NCBI GenBank assembly: GCA_944327405.1 | Contig: CALVHK010000032.1 | Location: 1-10,497, forward strand | Source of the DNA: an uncultured Bacilli bacterium | GTDB lineage: Bacteria; Bacillota_I; Bacilli_A; RF39; UBA660 | Length of the DNA: 10,497 nt | Direction of reading: 5' to 3' | Shown here: positions 1 through 6,146 of the stretch, piece by piece | Position numbering within the stretch: position 1 is the stretch's first letter | How the letters are laid out: each line of letters opens with the position of its first letter | Notes under the pieces: model-generated | What the model was told of the DNA's origin: nothing | The model's database searches: none | The model's input: the letters and a program-made list of their open reading frames with translations, nothing else | Program-made: the position numbers and the translations under genes

Positions 1-9
1 ATAAATAAA

Positions 10-314
10 TGGTGCCGACAGAGGGAGTCGAACCCCCAACCTACTGATTCATACTACTATAGTTTTCACTACCAGTTGTCTGTTTGTAGTCTGGACTTTC
101 TCTTAACCATATCGATTTGACTTAGGTTCGTCGTATAAAGTCTCTACACTCGAAGACTAAGCTTCTAGCTCGGGATTGGCATATATAAATACTTAGCTTT
201 CCCCGAATTAGCGACGTCCACTATAACCATTTCTAGTTATAGGTGCAAGATAGTTCCAAAAGCATATGCTTCTATCCCACAAGTCAGTTGCGCTGCCAGT
301 TACGCTATGTCGGC
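10..314 (-). tRNA. tRNA-Thr(UGU), interrupted by a group I intron
   Basis: The two exons (314-279, 36 nt; 49-10, 40 nt) join into a 76-nt tRNA with encoded CCA. Acceptor GCCGACA pairs with TGTCGGC. The D stem is GCGT/GCGC, the anticodon stem ACTGA/TCAGT, the loop CTTGTAA and the T arm GGGGG-TTCGACT-CCCTC. The anticodon UGU lies at 281-279 and is followed directly by the intron, that is between U36 and A37. The body closely resembles B. subtilis-type tRNA-Thr(UGU) as I remember it, which supports the exon assignment. The spliced tRNA would read ACA and, by wobble, other Thr codons. It is the second gene of a unit with tRNA-Val, 11 nt downstream. A tRNA finder that does not model group I introns may miss it or call it broken. 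Confidence 0.93.
50..278 (-). ncRNA. Group I self-splicing intron (IC3-like) in tRNA-Thr
   Basis: The intron is 229 nt and encodes no ORF. In intron numbering (1 = base 278), P1 joins exon UGU and intron 1-7 to 26-35, with a U.G pair at the 5' splice site. P2 is 37-43/52-58 (CTATAAC/GTTATAG), P3 63-67/146-150 (CGTCG/CGACG) and P4 74-77/105-108 (CGGG/CCCG). P6 is 109-111/117-119, P7 137-140/182-185 (GACT/AGTC) and P8 151-154/171-174 (AACC/GGTT). P9 is 189-193/222-226, enclosing a CAG/CTG hairpin and a GAAA-capped TAGT/ACTA hairpin. The last base is G, as group I introns require. Core strings such as GTAGAGACT and AGAGAAAGTCCA, and the branched P9, parallel the Anabaena tRNA-Leu intron from memory. 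With no ORF it cannot home by its own endonuclease. Confidence 0.93.
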
Positions 315-325
315 AAAAAAAACAA

Positions 326-402
326 TGGTGGGCGCTATAGGACTCGAACCTATGACCCCCTGCTTGTAAGGCAGGTGCTCTAACCAACTGAGCTAAGCGC
401 CC
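326..402 (-). tRNA. tRNA-Val(UAC)
   Basis: This is a complete 77-nt cloverleaf with encoded CCA (complement of 326-328). Acceptor GGGCGCT pairs with AGCGCCC. The D arm contains the usual AGCTCAGTTGGTTAGAGC string. The anticodon stem CCTGC/GCAGG closes the loop CTTACAA, giving anticodon UAC at 368-366. The T loop is TTCGAGT. It is the first gene of the unit, about 14 nt downstream of the predicted transcription start, and is followed by an A-rich 11-nt spacer and tRNA-Thr. Confidence 0.97.
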
Positions 403-422
403 CTGTGCCATTGACGTAATTT

Positions 423-451
423 AATATAACATTAATAAAGAAAGATGTCAA
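423..451 (-). promoter_or_regulatory. Sigma-A-type promoter of the tRNA-Val/tRNA-Thr unit
   Basis: On the minus strand, TTGACA (451-446), a 17-nt spacer and TATATT (428-423) give a near-consensus promoter ending about 20 nt before the tRNA-Val 5' end. The -35 box lies inside the 3' arm of the terminator hairpin at 441-469, so the two elements share bases. Confidence 0.85.
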
Positions 452-469
452 TAACTTTTTGACATCTTT
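441..469 (-). terminator. Intrinsic terminator of the YnbB-family operon
   Basis: A perfect 10-bp inverted repeat (AAAGATGTCA/TGACATCTTT) has a 9-nt loop. On the minus strand it is followed by a U-rich but interrupted tract (CTTTATT). It lies 47 nt past the stop codon of the gene ending at 517 and overlaps the tRNA promoter -35. Confidence 0.7.
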
Positions 470-509
470 TTGCAATAAATTAACGTTTTTTTACTTTTTT
501 ATCAGGCAA

Positions 510-529
510 AAAAGAATTATTCTTCTTTT
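510..529 (-). terminator. Weak A/T hairpin overlapping a stop codon
   Basis: AAAAGAA/TTCTTTT forms a 7-bp stem around a 6-nt loop that contains the TAA stop of the gene ending at 517. A short U run follows. The stem is almost all A-U, so it is probably weaker than the hairpin at 441-469. Confidence 0.4.
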
Positions 530-1743
530 ATGAGTTCTTTAATGGTATTTACTACTGCTAGTTTACCATAATTGTATGTTACTCCGCCCTGTTGGTAGGC
601 AATGAAAGGCTCTTTTAGGGGTCCATCACAAGATAGTTCAATACTTGATCCTTGGGTAAATGAGCCACTGGCCATAATAATATCATCATCATATCCTGGC
701 ATTGGAGCAGGAACGGGAAGAGTATTTGAATCAATTGGAGAATGCCTCTGTATTCCTTGGACATATTTAATTAATAAATCTCGGTCATTAAAAGTAATCG
801 CTTCCACGATATCGGCACGACTATCATTATATTTAGGTGAAACATTATATCCTAAGTGTTCCAAAAGGTAAGATGTTAATACAGCAGTTTTTAGGCTAGA
901 CGCCACAACACTGGGAGCAAAATAAAGGCCTTGTAAAATACTTTTATTAGCACCTAAACTCGGTCCCACTTCTAATCCTTCACCCGGTAAATTCAGTCTT
1001 TCGGCACATAATTCGATTAACTTTTTATCTCCACAGATATAAGCGCCATTACTAGCTAAAGATCCACCTAAGTTTTTAATTAGAGAGCCTACAATGATGT
1101 TTGCACCTACTTCTAGGGGAGATACTCTCTCTACCATTTCACAATAACAATTATCAATCATGATAATGACATCTTTATCCACTTCTCTAATTTTTTCTAT
1201 TACTTCTTTTATATCTTGAATCAGTATGCTTTTTCGGGTAGAATATCCCTTACTTCTTTGAATTTCTATTACTTTGATTTTCTTTTCCTTTAACTTTTTT
1301 ATAATACGTTCTGTATCAAAACAGTCATTTATTAAATCAATTTGTTCGTAATTGATACCAAAGCTTTTTAAAGAACTAGGGTTATCAATAATACCTATTA
1401 CTTCATGCATAGTGTCATAGGGAAGACCTGTAATAGATAATAGTGTATCCCCAGGTCGAAGAAGAGCAAAAAGACTTGTTGATAAAGCATGAGAACCACT
1501 GATCAATTGATTTCTTACTAAAGCAGATTCTCCTTTTAGGACTCTTGCAAAAACCCGTTCTATAGCATCTCTTCCGGTATCATTATAACCATAACCAGTT
1601 GTCATATTAAAATGGGTTTCATTAATATTTTCTTCATGAAAAGCCTCTAAAATAAGCTTGCTAAAAAAAGCCTCATTTTCATCAATCTTCTTAAAAAGAT
1701 CACTACACTTTAATTCCGATTCTTTAACTAGTTCATCTATCAT
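517..1743 (-). CDS. PLP-dependent methionine gamma-lyase/YnbB-family protein
   Basis: This 408-aa protein matches the fold-type I PLP family called methionine gamma-lyase or 'aluminium resistance' protein (Pfam Met_gamma_lyase; B. subtilis YnbB). Visible signatures are the GYGYND motif near residue 51, MIDNCYCE near 195-202 where the Asp would contact the cofactor pyridine, and SLIKNLGG with Lys223 as the probable Schiff-base lysine. Length is normal for the family. It would be cytosolic. Substrate specificity within this family is poorly defined, so C-S lyase activity is inferred from family membership only. It is the last gene of the five-gene operon, and its ATG overlaps the preceding TGA stop by four bases (ATGA). 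Its own stop lies in a hairpin loop, with a stronger terminator downstream. Confidence 0.9.
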   Translation of the reverse strand: MIDELVKESELKCSDLFKKIDENEAFFSKLILEAFHEENINETHFNMTTGYGYNDTGRDAIERVFARVLKGESALVRNQLISGSHALSTSLFALLRPGDTLLSITGLPYDTMHEVIGIIDNPSSLKSFGINYEQIDLINDCFDTERIIKKLKEKKIKVIEIQRSKGYSTRKSILIQDIKEVIEKIREVDKDVIIMIDNCYCEMVERVSPLEVGANIIVGSLIKNLGGSLASNGAYICGDKKLIELCAERLNLPGEGLEVGPSLGANKSILQGLYFAPSVVASSLKTAVLTSYLLEHLGYNVSPKYNDSRADIVEAITFNDRDLLIKYVQGIQRHSPIDSNTLPVPAPMPGYDDDIIMASGSFTQGSSIELSCDGPLKEPFIAYQQGGVTYNYGKLAVVNTIKELIKEE

Positions 1744-2144
1744 CTGTTTTTAGTCCTTTCTAAACACTTTTCTTCTACTTGTTCGTAAAAATAATCGATT
1801 AGCGAACCATTATAATCTTGGGGAGGATGAGCTATTTCTAACATATCATTGTTTTCAATTTCACCAATAAATTTATGATATCGTTCAATGTATGGTCTTA
1901 TTTCTAATAGTTTGGCAAATTGATTATCACTTATTTTTTTGGGAACTTCACAAACAACCATGTCATACGCTATTGATAAAATAATATATCCTAAATCAAA
2001 TAAATCGTATTTCTCTGTATCAGCAGGAAAATGGTTTTTTAAAATAAAATCTTCAATTAACTCTTCATGATATTTAAAATCACTTCCATTATAATAAATA
2101 GGACTATCAGTATTGGAAATAATTATAATTTCTTTTTTTAACAT
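1740..2144 (-). CDS. Unrecognised 134-aa cytosolic protein
   Basis: I do not recognise this family. The protein is acidic, with no signal peptide or clear membrane span. The centre (about residues 46-70) is hydrophobic and helical-looking (LFDLGYIILSIAYDMVV), and the C-terminal third is Tyr/Glu-rich. The start is supported by GGAGG six bases upstream of ATG (2155-2151). The first codons overlap the end of the SDR gene and the stop overlaps the next ATG, so the gene is locked between two enzymes and very likely translationally coupled. It could be a partner or regulatory subunit for the SDR or the PLP enzyme, but nothing in the sequence proves this. Confidence 0.8.
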   Translation of the reverse strand: MLKKEIIIISNTDSPIYYNGSDFKYHEELIEDFILKNHFPADTEKYDLFDLGYIILSIAYDMVVCEVPKKISDNQFAKLLEIRPYIERYHKFIGEIENNDMLEIAHPPQDYNGSLIDYFYEQVEEKCLERTKNR

Positions 2145-2851
2145 CTTGATCCTCCATCTACTCTAATAACAGCATTATTAATATAACTTGCACTACTACT
2201 ACATAGAAAAAAAACGACACTTGCTATTTCATTTGGTTCGGCAAAACGATTTAAAAGAATTTTTTTACATTCTTCTTTTTTATATTCTTCGTCTAGTTCT
2301 TTATTCATATCGGTGTTCATCCAACCACAAGCGATGGCATTTACCCGAATGTTTGGAGCATACTCTACAGCTAGATTGTGGGTTAAAGAAATTAAACCTG
2401 CTTTTGATGCATCATAGTCTAGACTGTAGGGATAGTAGGTGTCTATGGCATTGGTTGAAGAAATATTTACAATACAGCCTTTATCCATAATGGTTGTTCC
2501 ATATTTGCATACTAAAAAAGGACCAATTAAGTTTGTTTCTAAAATAGCAATAAAACTTTCTTTTGTTTTTGCACTTACTAAGGAATCAAGCGCTATTGCA
2601 GCATTGTTGATAATCACGTCTAAATGACCTTCTTCTTCTTTGATTTTTTCCACCATGTTGATTATTTCTTCTTCATTTCTTACATCACATTTTACTAACT
2701 TTGCTAACTCATAATTTTGAGCTAATTCTTGGGCTTTGTCTTCACTTTTGTTGTAATTGATGTAAACAATGTCATGATTTTCTAAAAAAACTTTAGCAAT
2801 CGCCGCACCTAAACCACGGGATGCTCCGGTTACTAAGACTACTCGATTCAT
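2138..2851 (-). CDS. SDR-family NAD(P)-dependent oxidoreductase (FabG-like)
   Basis: A classical short-chain dehydrogenase/reductase of 237 aa. It has a Rossmann glycine motif TGASRGLG (residues 8-15), NNAA (82-85), a catalytic Asn in ETNLIG (about 107), Ser131/132, the Tyr146-x3-Lys150 pair (YDASK) and a C-terminal RVDGG. These features and the length fit FabG-type 3-oxoacyl-ACP reductases and many sugar or secondary-alcohol dehydrogenases, and the substrate cannot be assigned from sequence. I chose the ATG at 2851 because AGGTGAT sits just upstream. A longer reading from 2872 would add seven residues and lacks a good ribosome site. The ribosome site contains the TGA stop of the preceding gene, which indicates tight coupling. 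Confidence 0.9.
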   Translation of the reverse strand: MNRVVLVTGASRGLGAAIAKVFLENHDIVYINYNKSEDKAQELAQNYELAKLVKCDVRNEEEIINMVEKIKEEEGHLDVIINNAAIALDSLVSAKTKESFIAILETNLIGPFLVCKYGTTIMDKGCIVNISSTNAIDTYYPYSLDYDASKAGLISLTHNLAVEYAPNIRVNAIACGWMNTDMNKELDEEYKKEECKKILLNRFAEPNEIASVVFFLCSSSASYINNAVIRVDGGSRC

Positions 2852-2855
2852 ATTA

Positions 2856-4169
2856 TCACCTCGCAAGTTCATTATTATACACGTTTGTATTCGTTAAGTC
2901 TACCCTTATTAATTCTCCTTGGTAAAAATATTCGATGTTAGCTTCTCCTCTTGTATCGGTATCTAAATATCTTAGAACATGCCAAATATAATCTTTATCG
3001 CCATATTGTTCACCATAAGCCTCAGGAATAAGCTTAGTCCATGAAAAATCAGTAAAATCAGTTTTATAATGTTCTAGTGTGCTTTCATCACATACATTTG
3101 ACATAGCATATAATCCCTTGTTATAAGCATCTACAGCCATAAAAATATTTTCATATCTATCGATACATCTCCTAAAAATAGCACATCCAATTTGAAAATT
3201 ATCTTCTAAATCTTGCATAACTAAATAATTTTTACCTTCTAGTCTTGGATCATCTAAACGTCTAGCATCTGCAATATAAAACTCATCATATTCCCCGGTA
3301 AATTCACCATTTTCATAAACGGGTATTTTACAGTATTCGATAGCATTATCATTGTGAAAAGATGAAACTTGCAGTTGCATTGGACCACATGCTCCTCCGG
3401 AATTTATCGAGCAATCAAGTAGGCCATATTCTTGACTAACTAGTGCATATGTTAAATCTTTAGGCAAGCCATATCTTTCAATCCACTCATCTAAATATGG
3501 AGAGCATAATTCAATAGTCTGCTCTAATTTACCACTTGCGGTCATGTCATCAAAAGCTAGTTCTACTTGAATTGTATCGCTTGAGTCTTCTATTATTTCT
3601 TGTTCTTCAAGGGAAGCATCATTATCTAAAGAATTGTTATTCTCATAAGTTAACAAACTTTCTAAATCACTTTGTGATGCTTTTGTAGAGGTTTGTAACT
3701 CACTAATTATTTGTTCTTCAGTTGTTACTTTTGCTTTGTCTTTGCTTAAAAAACTAGAAGCTAGAGAAAGCACGGCAACTAAAGAAAGGCTTCCGGCTAA
3801 AACTTGAAGCTTTTTCGGCATTCTTCTTTTTCTATTTACTTTTGGAATGTATTTCGGTGGTAAAGTTTTCGCGTATCTTTTTAGTTCGCCACTAGTTAAT
3901 TCTTTTAGTAATTCTTCAAATATTAAATCATATTTACCAGTCTTCGTGAATACTTTGACATTATCTATGACAATCGATAAATTATTAGAATATGATATTT
4001 CACTAGAATTTTTCCTGTTATCTATTCTTGTATAATTTCCTTTGGCCATTGTTCTTAAAACGGCCATGATCTCTTCTTGTGTTAATGGTGTTAGATGGAC
4101 TTTATCATTTTTATAAGTATAAGCGTAATATTTTCTGCCATTATCATAATCAATGTATATTTTATTCAT
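2856..4169 (-). CDS. Membrane-anchored lytic-transglycosylase-like protein
   Basis: This 437-aa protein appears to have three parts. Residues 1-118 are a predicted cytosolic region of unknown family ending in a basic stretch (NRKRRMPKK). A single membrane span lies at about 121-142. After an acidic, low-complexity linker (150-212) comes an extracytoplasmic domain from about 213. That domain carries lysozyme-like (SLT/goose-type) marks: Glu247 in VSQEYG as the probable catalytic acid, GACGPMQLQ (259-267) matching the family's G-x-x-G-x-M-Q motif, and AYNKG near 348-352. It probably cleaves peptidoglycan glycan strands outside the membrane. The ATG at 4169 has GGGTG six bases upstream; a GTG at 4178 is possible but less well placed. 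The start overlaps the end of the 79-aa gene. Confidence 0.82.
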   Translation of the reverse strand: MNKIYIDYDNGRKYYAYTYKNDKVHLTPLTQEEIMAVLRTMAKGNYTRIDNRKNSSEISYSNNLSIVIDNVKVFTKTGKYDLIFEELLKELTSGELKRYAKTLPPKYIPKVNRKRRMPKKLQVLAGSLSLVAVLSLASSFLSKDKAKVTTEEQIISELQTSTKASQSDLESLLTYENNNSLDNDASLEEQEIIEDSSDTIQVELAFDDMTASGKLEQTIELCSPYLDEWIERYGLPKDLTYALVSQEYGLLDCSINSGGACGPMQLQVSSFHNDNAIEYCKIPVYENGEFTGEYDEFYIADARRLDDPRLEGKNYLVMQDLEDNFQIGCAIFRRCIDRYENIFMAVDAYNKGLYAMSNVCDESTLEHYKTDFTDFSWTKLIPEAYGEQYGDKDYIWHVLRYLDTDTRGEANIEYFYQGELIRVDLTNTNVYNNELAR

Positions 4170-4401
4170 TATTTTCACCCATTTTGCTTTCTATTATCTT
4201 GTCGATCATGTCGTATTCACTACTGGATAAATCATCATTAATAATATATTTATCATCAACTAGTTCGTAGGAAGATGCTAAAAGATCATTGTCTACTAAA
4301 TAAACGATATAATTTTTACTAAAGTTGTAATCAAAATGAGTAAATAACAACGTTGCTTTTATTTTTGTGCCATCAATACTTTCTAATACAATTTCATTCA
4401 T
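4162..4401 (-). CDS. Small acidic DUF1292-like protein
   Basis: A 79-aa acidic cytosolic protein and the first gene of the five-gene operon. The pattern of an N-terminal beta-rich half (VLESIDGTKIKATLLFTH, then NYIVYLVDND) followed by an acidic helical tail (SSSEYDMIDKIIESK) resembles DUF1292/YrzB-type proteins. This is recognition by pattern and is not certain. In many Firmicutes, DUF1292 genes lie near the mltG transglycosylase, so the link to a transglycosylase-like gene here is suggestive. The start is supported by AGGGTGAG five bases upstream of ATG. The last eight bases overlap the next gene. Confidence 0.75.
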   Translation of the reverse strand: MNEIVLESIDGTKIKATLLFTHFDYNFSKNYIVYLVDNDLLASSYELVDDKYIINDDLSSSEYDMIDKIIESKMGENNE

Positions 4402-4420
4402 ATACGCTCACCCTATTATT

Positions 4421-4426
4421 ATTATA
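4421..4426 (-). promoter_or_regulatory. Candidate -10 box of the five-gene operon
   Basis: A TATAAT on the minus strand lies 19 nt before the ATG of the 79-aa gene. No good -35 is visible at 16-18 nt, and the implied leader is very short, with the ribosome site near the transcription start. It is the best candidate in an 86-base intergenic gap, but weak. Confidence 0.4.
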
Positions 4427-4473
4427 AAATATTTTTGGGATAAGTGCTAGATAAAACCCTTAAAAACGTATAG

Positions 4474-4489
4474 AAAAAGTCAACTTTTT
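4474..4489 (-). terminator. Possible weak terminator of the kinase-like gene
   Basis: AAAAAG-TTGA-CTTTTT forms a 6-bp A/U-rich hairpin directly at the TAA stop of the gene ending at 4488. Almost all U residues are in the stem, so its efficiency is doubtful and read-through into the 79-aa operon is possible. Confidence 0.35.
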
Positions 4490-5405
4490 ATTTTCTTGTA
4501 TTATCATAATACCCGCCTGCTGTTTTATGGATTCTAGCTCTGGAAATAGTATAGTCTTTATCCGGATTTATATCATCTAATATTGTTGGATTATAAATAT
4601 CTATTTTTCCTGCTGTATAAAGATTGGAAATAATGTCCAGTAACTTTTGATTTATATTGCTTTTTTCTAGAAAACTTAAGTAGTGATAAAATTCGTTGTA
4701 GCTCCATTCATGTGAATAAACATCCCCACTTAATACGTTTAGAAGCATATAGATAAATGAAGCACTTGTTATGTCTTTATTTGGAATAAACTTGCCGCTT
4801 TCTTCATCTAATATGTATTTGTTAGGATAATTTTCTAACAAAAAGTTTAGAGTTGTGTATTTTGATATAGGGATAGGGCCTCCTATAAAATAAGAACTAT
4901 CTAGATCAACTGCTTTAACCACATGCTCTTTTAAATCTAAAATAAAGTTTGCTTCATGAATATCGCCAAGAAAAAACTTTCCTTCTAAATAGTGATCTTC
5001 GTTAATTTTAATTAAAATATTTAAGACTTCTTTGAGCCATTTTAGCTTTTCTTTTAAAGTAACCTCAGGATTATTTAAAAGTAGAGTTAAATTAATATTG
5101 TCTGTAATATAGGGCATAGCAAATCCGGATATTTCTCCATCTAAAGATACTAATGATGTTGGAAGAACCAACTCAGGCATGTTTATATGCTCAAATGTAG
5201 CGATTAGTTTGGAAATGATACTTACTTTATCGGCCATATATCCCGATGATTGATTGTAATATATTTTTAATAAATCCGATATGTGTTTATATTCACTTTT
5301 GAAGTCATGAATATAAAGTTTTGCTTCTTTATTTACAATGTTTCTATTTAAATTAAGAGGTGGTAATTTTCTTAGACCTCGTTTTGATATATTAATTACT
5401 CGCAT
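4488..5405 (-). CDS. Divergent protein-kinase-like (phosphotransferase-fold) protein
   Basis: A 305-aa soluble protein with no signal or membrane span. Kinase-fold marks are visible. FFLGDIHEANF (about 144-154) resembles the catalytic loop D-x-x-x-x-N, with Asp148 as the likely base and Asn153 as a metal ligand. VDLDS (166-170) resembles the metal-binding DFG/D-x-D segment. SGFAMPYI (93-100) is a typical hinge region. The N-terminus has no clear glycine-rich loop; Lys29 in KEAKLYIHDF could be the ATP lysine. The substrate is unknown; it may be a protein or a small molecule. It has its own promoter, and GGAAGTGAT precedes the ATG. It may also be a degenerate, non-catalytic member, which residue-level alignment would decide. 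Confidence 0.7.
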   Translation of the reverse strand: MRVINISKRGLRKLPPLNLNRNIVNKEAKLYIHDFKSEYKHISDLLKIYYNQSSGYMADKVSIISKLIATFEHINMPELVLPTSLVSLDGEISGFAMPYITDNINLTLLLNNPEVTLKEKLKWLKEVLNILIKINEDHYLEGKFFLGDIHEANFILDLKEHVVKAVDLDSSYFIGGPIPISKYTTLNFLLENYPNKYILDEESGKFIPNKDITSASFIYMLLNVLSGDVYSHEWSYNEFYHYLSFLEKSNINQKLLDIISNLYTAGKIDIYNPTILDDINPDKDYTISRARIHKTAGGYYDNTRK

Positions 5406-5432
5406 AACATCACTTCCGTAAAAATCGTGGTT

Positions 5433-5462
5433 ATTCTATCATAAATCATAGAAAAAAGTCAA
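5433..5462 (-). promoter_or_regulatory. Promoter of the kinase-like gene
   Basis: On the minus strand TTGACT (5462-5457), an 18-nt spacer and TAGAAT (5438-5433) are followed by a leader of about 20 nt carrying GGAAGTGAT before the ATG at 5405. The -35 box is the 3' arm of the spoVS terminator hairpin. Confidence 0.65.
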
Positions 5463-5479
5463 CTTTGGGGTTGACTCTT
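5454..5479 (-). terminator. Intrinsic terminator after spoVS
   Basis: AGTCAAC/GTTGACT forms a 7-bp core, extendable to 10 bp with A-U and G.U pairs, around a CCCAAA loop and followed by a run of U on the minus strand. The stem begins within the spoVS TAA stop codon. Confidence 0.8.
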
Positions 5480-5738
5480 ATTTTTTTGTTACAATGAGTT
5501 TCATTGCTGTTTTGGCCTCACCATTAATAGTGACATCATTGAAGGCTGGTATTACAACTAAATTATCACCACTAGGTGCTACAAAACCTCTAGCTATAGC
5601 TATTCCTTTTATCGCTTGATTGAGAGAACCGGCACCAATCGTTTGGATTTCCACACTGCCTTTTTCTCTAAAGATATTGGCAATAGCTCCTGCTACTTTG
5701 CTAGGATTAGACTTGCTAGATACTTTTAATATTTCCAT
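5478..5738 (-). CDS. spoVS: Stage V sporulation protein S
   Basis: The 86-aa product is an almost textbook SpoVS. It opens with MEILKVSSKSNPSKVAGAIA and contains a conserved core with IGAGSLNQAIKGIAIARGF and a C-terminal KTAMKLIV. SpoVS proteins are small Alba-fold-like dimers that probably bind nucleic acid. In B. subtilis SpoVS affects spore coat and engulfment-stage progression, and homologues occur in non-sporulating bacteria. The gene therefore does not prove that the host forms spores. GAGGAA lies upstream of the ATG. It follows the rhodanese gene by 48 bases with no clear promoter or terminator between them, so it is probably read from that operon. A strong terminator follows immediately. 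Confidence 0.95.
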   Translation of the reverse strand: MEILKVSSKSNPSKVAGAIANIFREKGSVEIQTIGAGSLNQAIKGIAIARGFVAPSGDNLVVIPAFNDVTINGEAKTAMKLIVTKK

Positions 5739-5786
5739 ATATTTATTCCTCGACTTTCTAATTAAATATATGAAAAATACTTACAA

Positions 5787-6146
5787 TTATTCTTCTAAAT
5801 CAATACTTTCATAAGCTCCTAAATCATAGACTGTGTAGCCTAGATCGATTAGTGTTTCAGCAGCTACTTTACTTCTTACTCCACTTCGGCAATAAACAAA
5901 TAAAACGGTATCTTTATCAATTTCTATTTCATTAATTTCATCTACTGGTATGTTTATCGCATTATCTAAATGAGACTCGTTGTATTCATCCGCTGTCCTT
6001 ACATCAATGATTTGGTAATTTCCAGACTCATTCATGATTTCTAGAGCAGTAGCACTGTCTATTTTTTGGTAGGTAAATGTCTCCTCTTCACTAGCACAAC
6101 CTGTTAGTAACAGGCTCATTAATAATATAACGATTAATTTTTTCAT
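5787..6146 (-). CDS. Exported rhodanese-domain lipoprotein
   Basis: The 119-aa protein starts with a lipoprotein signal: MKK, a hydrophobic stretch and the lipobox LLTGC, with Cys17 to be lipidated. A single rhodanese domain follows, with IIDVRTADEYNESHL (46-60) and the active-site loop YCRSGVRS, where Cys86 would carry the persulfide or thiol chemistry. It should sit on the outer face of the membrane, unlike most housekeeping rhodaneses. The intact Cys and the C-x-x-x-x-R loop suggest an active sulfurtransferase or thiol-redox protein; the substrate is unknown. The start overlaps the methyltransferase stop by four bases (ATGA), so the two are translationally coupled. Confidence 0.92.
   Translation of the reverse strand: MKKLIVILLMSLLLTGCASEEETFTYQKIDSATALEIMNESGNYQIIDVRTADEYNESHLDNAINIPVDEINEIEIDKDTVLFVYCRSGVRSKVAAETLIDLGYTVYDLGAYESIDLEE

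Noticed and set aside
279..314. tRNA-Pro(UGG) reading with a one-base-shifted intron
   Set aside because: Shifting the junction would give anticodon UGG, but the exon would no longer end in U and the intron would not end in G. The rest of the body matches tRNA-Thr.
208..411. Minus-strand 67-codon open frame
   Set aside because: It runs across tRNA-Val, the spacer, the tRNA-Thr 5' exon and the intron 5' part, so it is an artefact of RNA gene sequence.
2188..2627. Plus-strand open frames inside the SDR gene
   Set aside because: They lie opposite a gene with complete SDR motifs, have no ribosome site and show no recognisable protein features.
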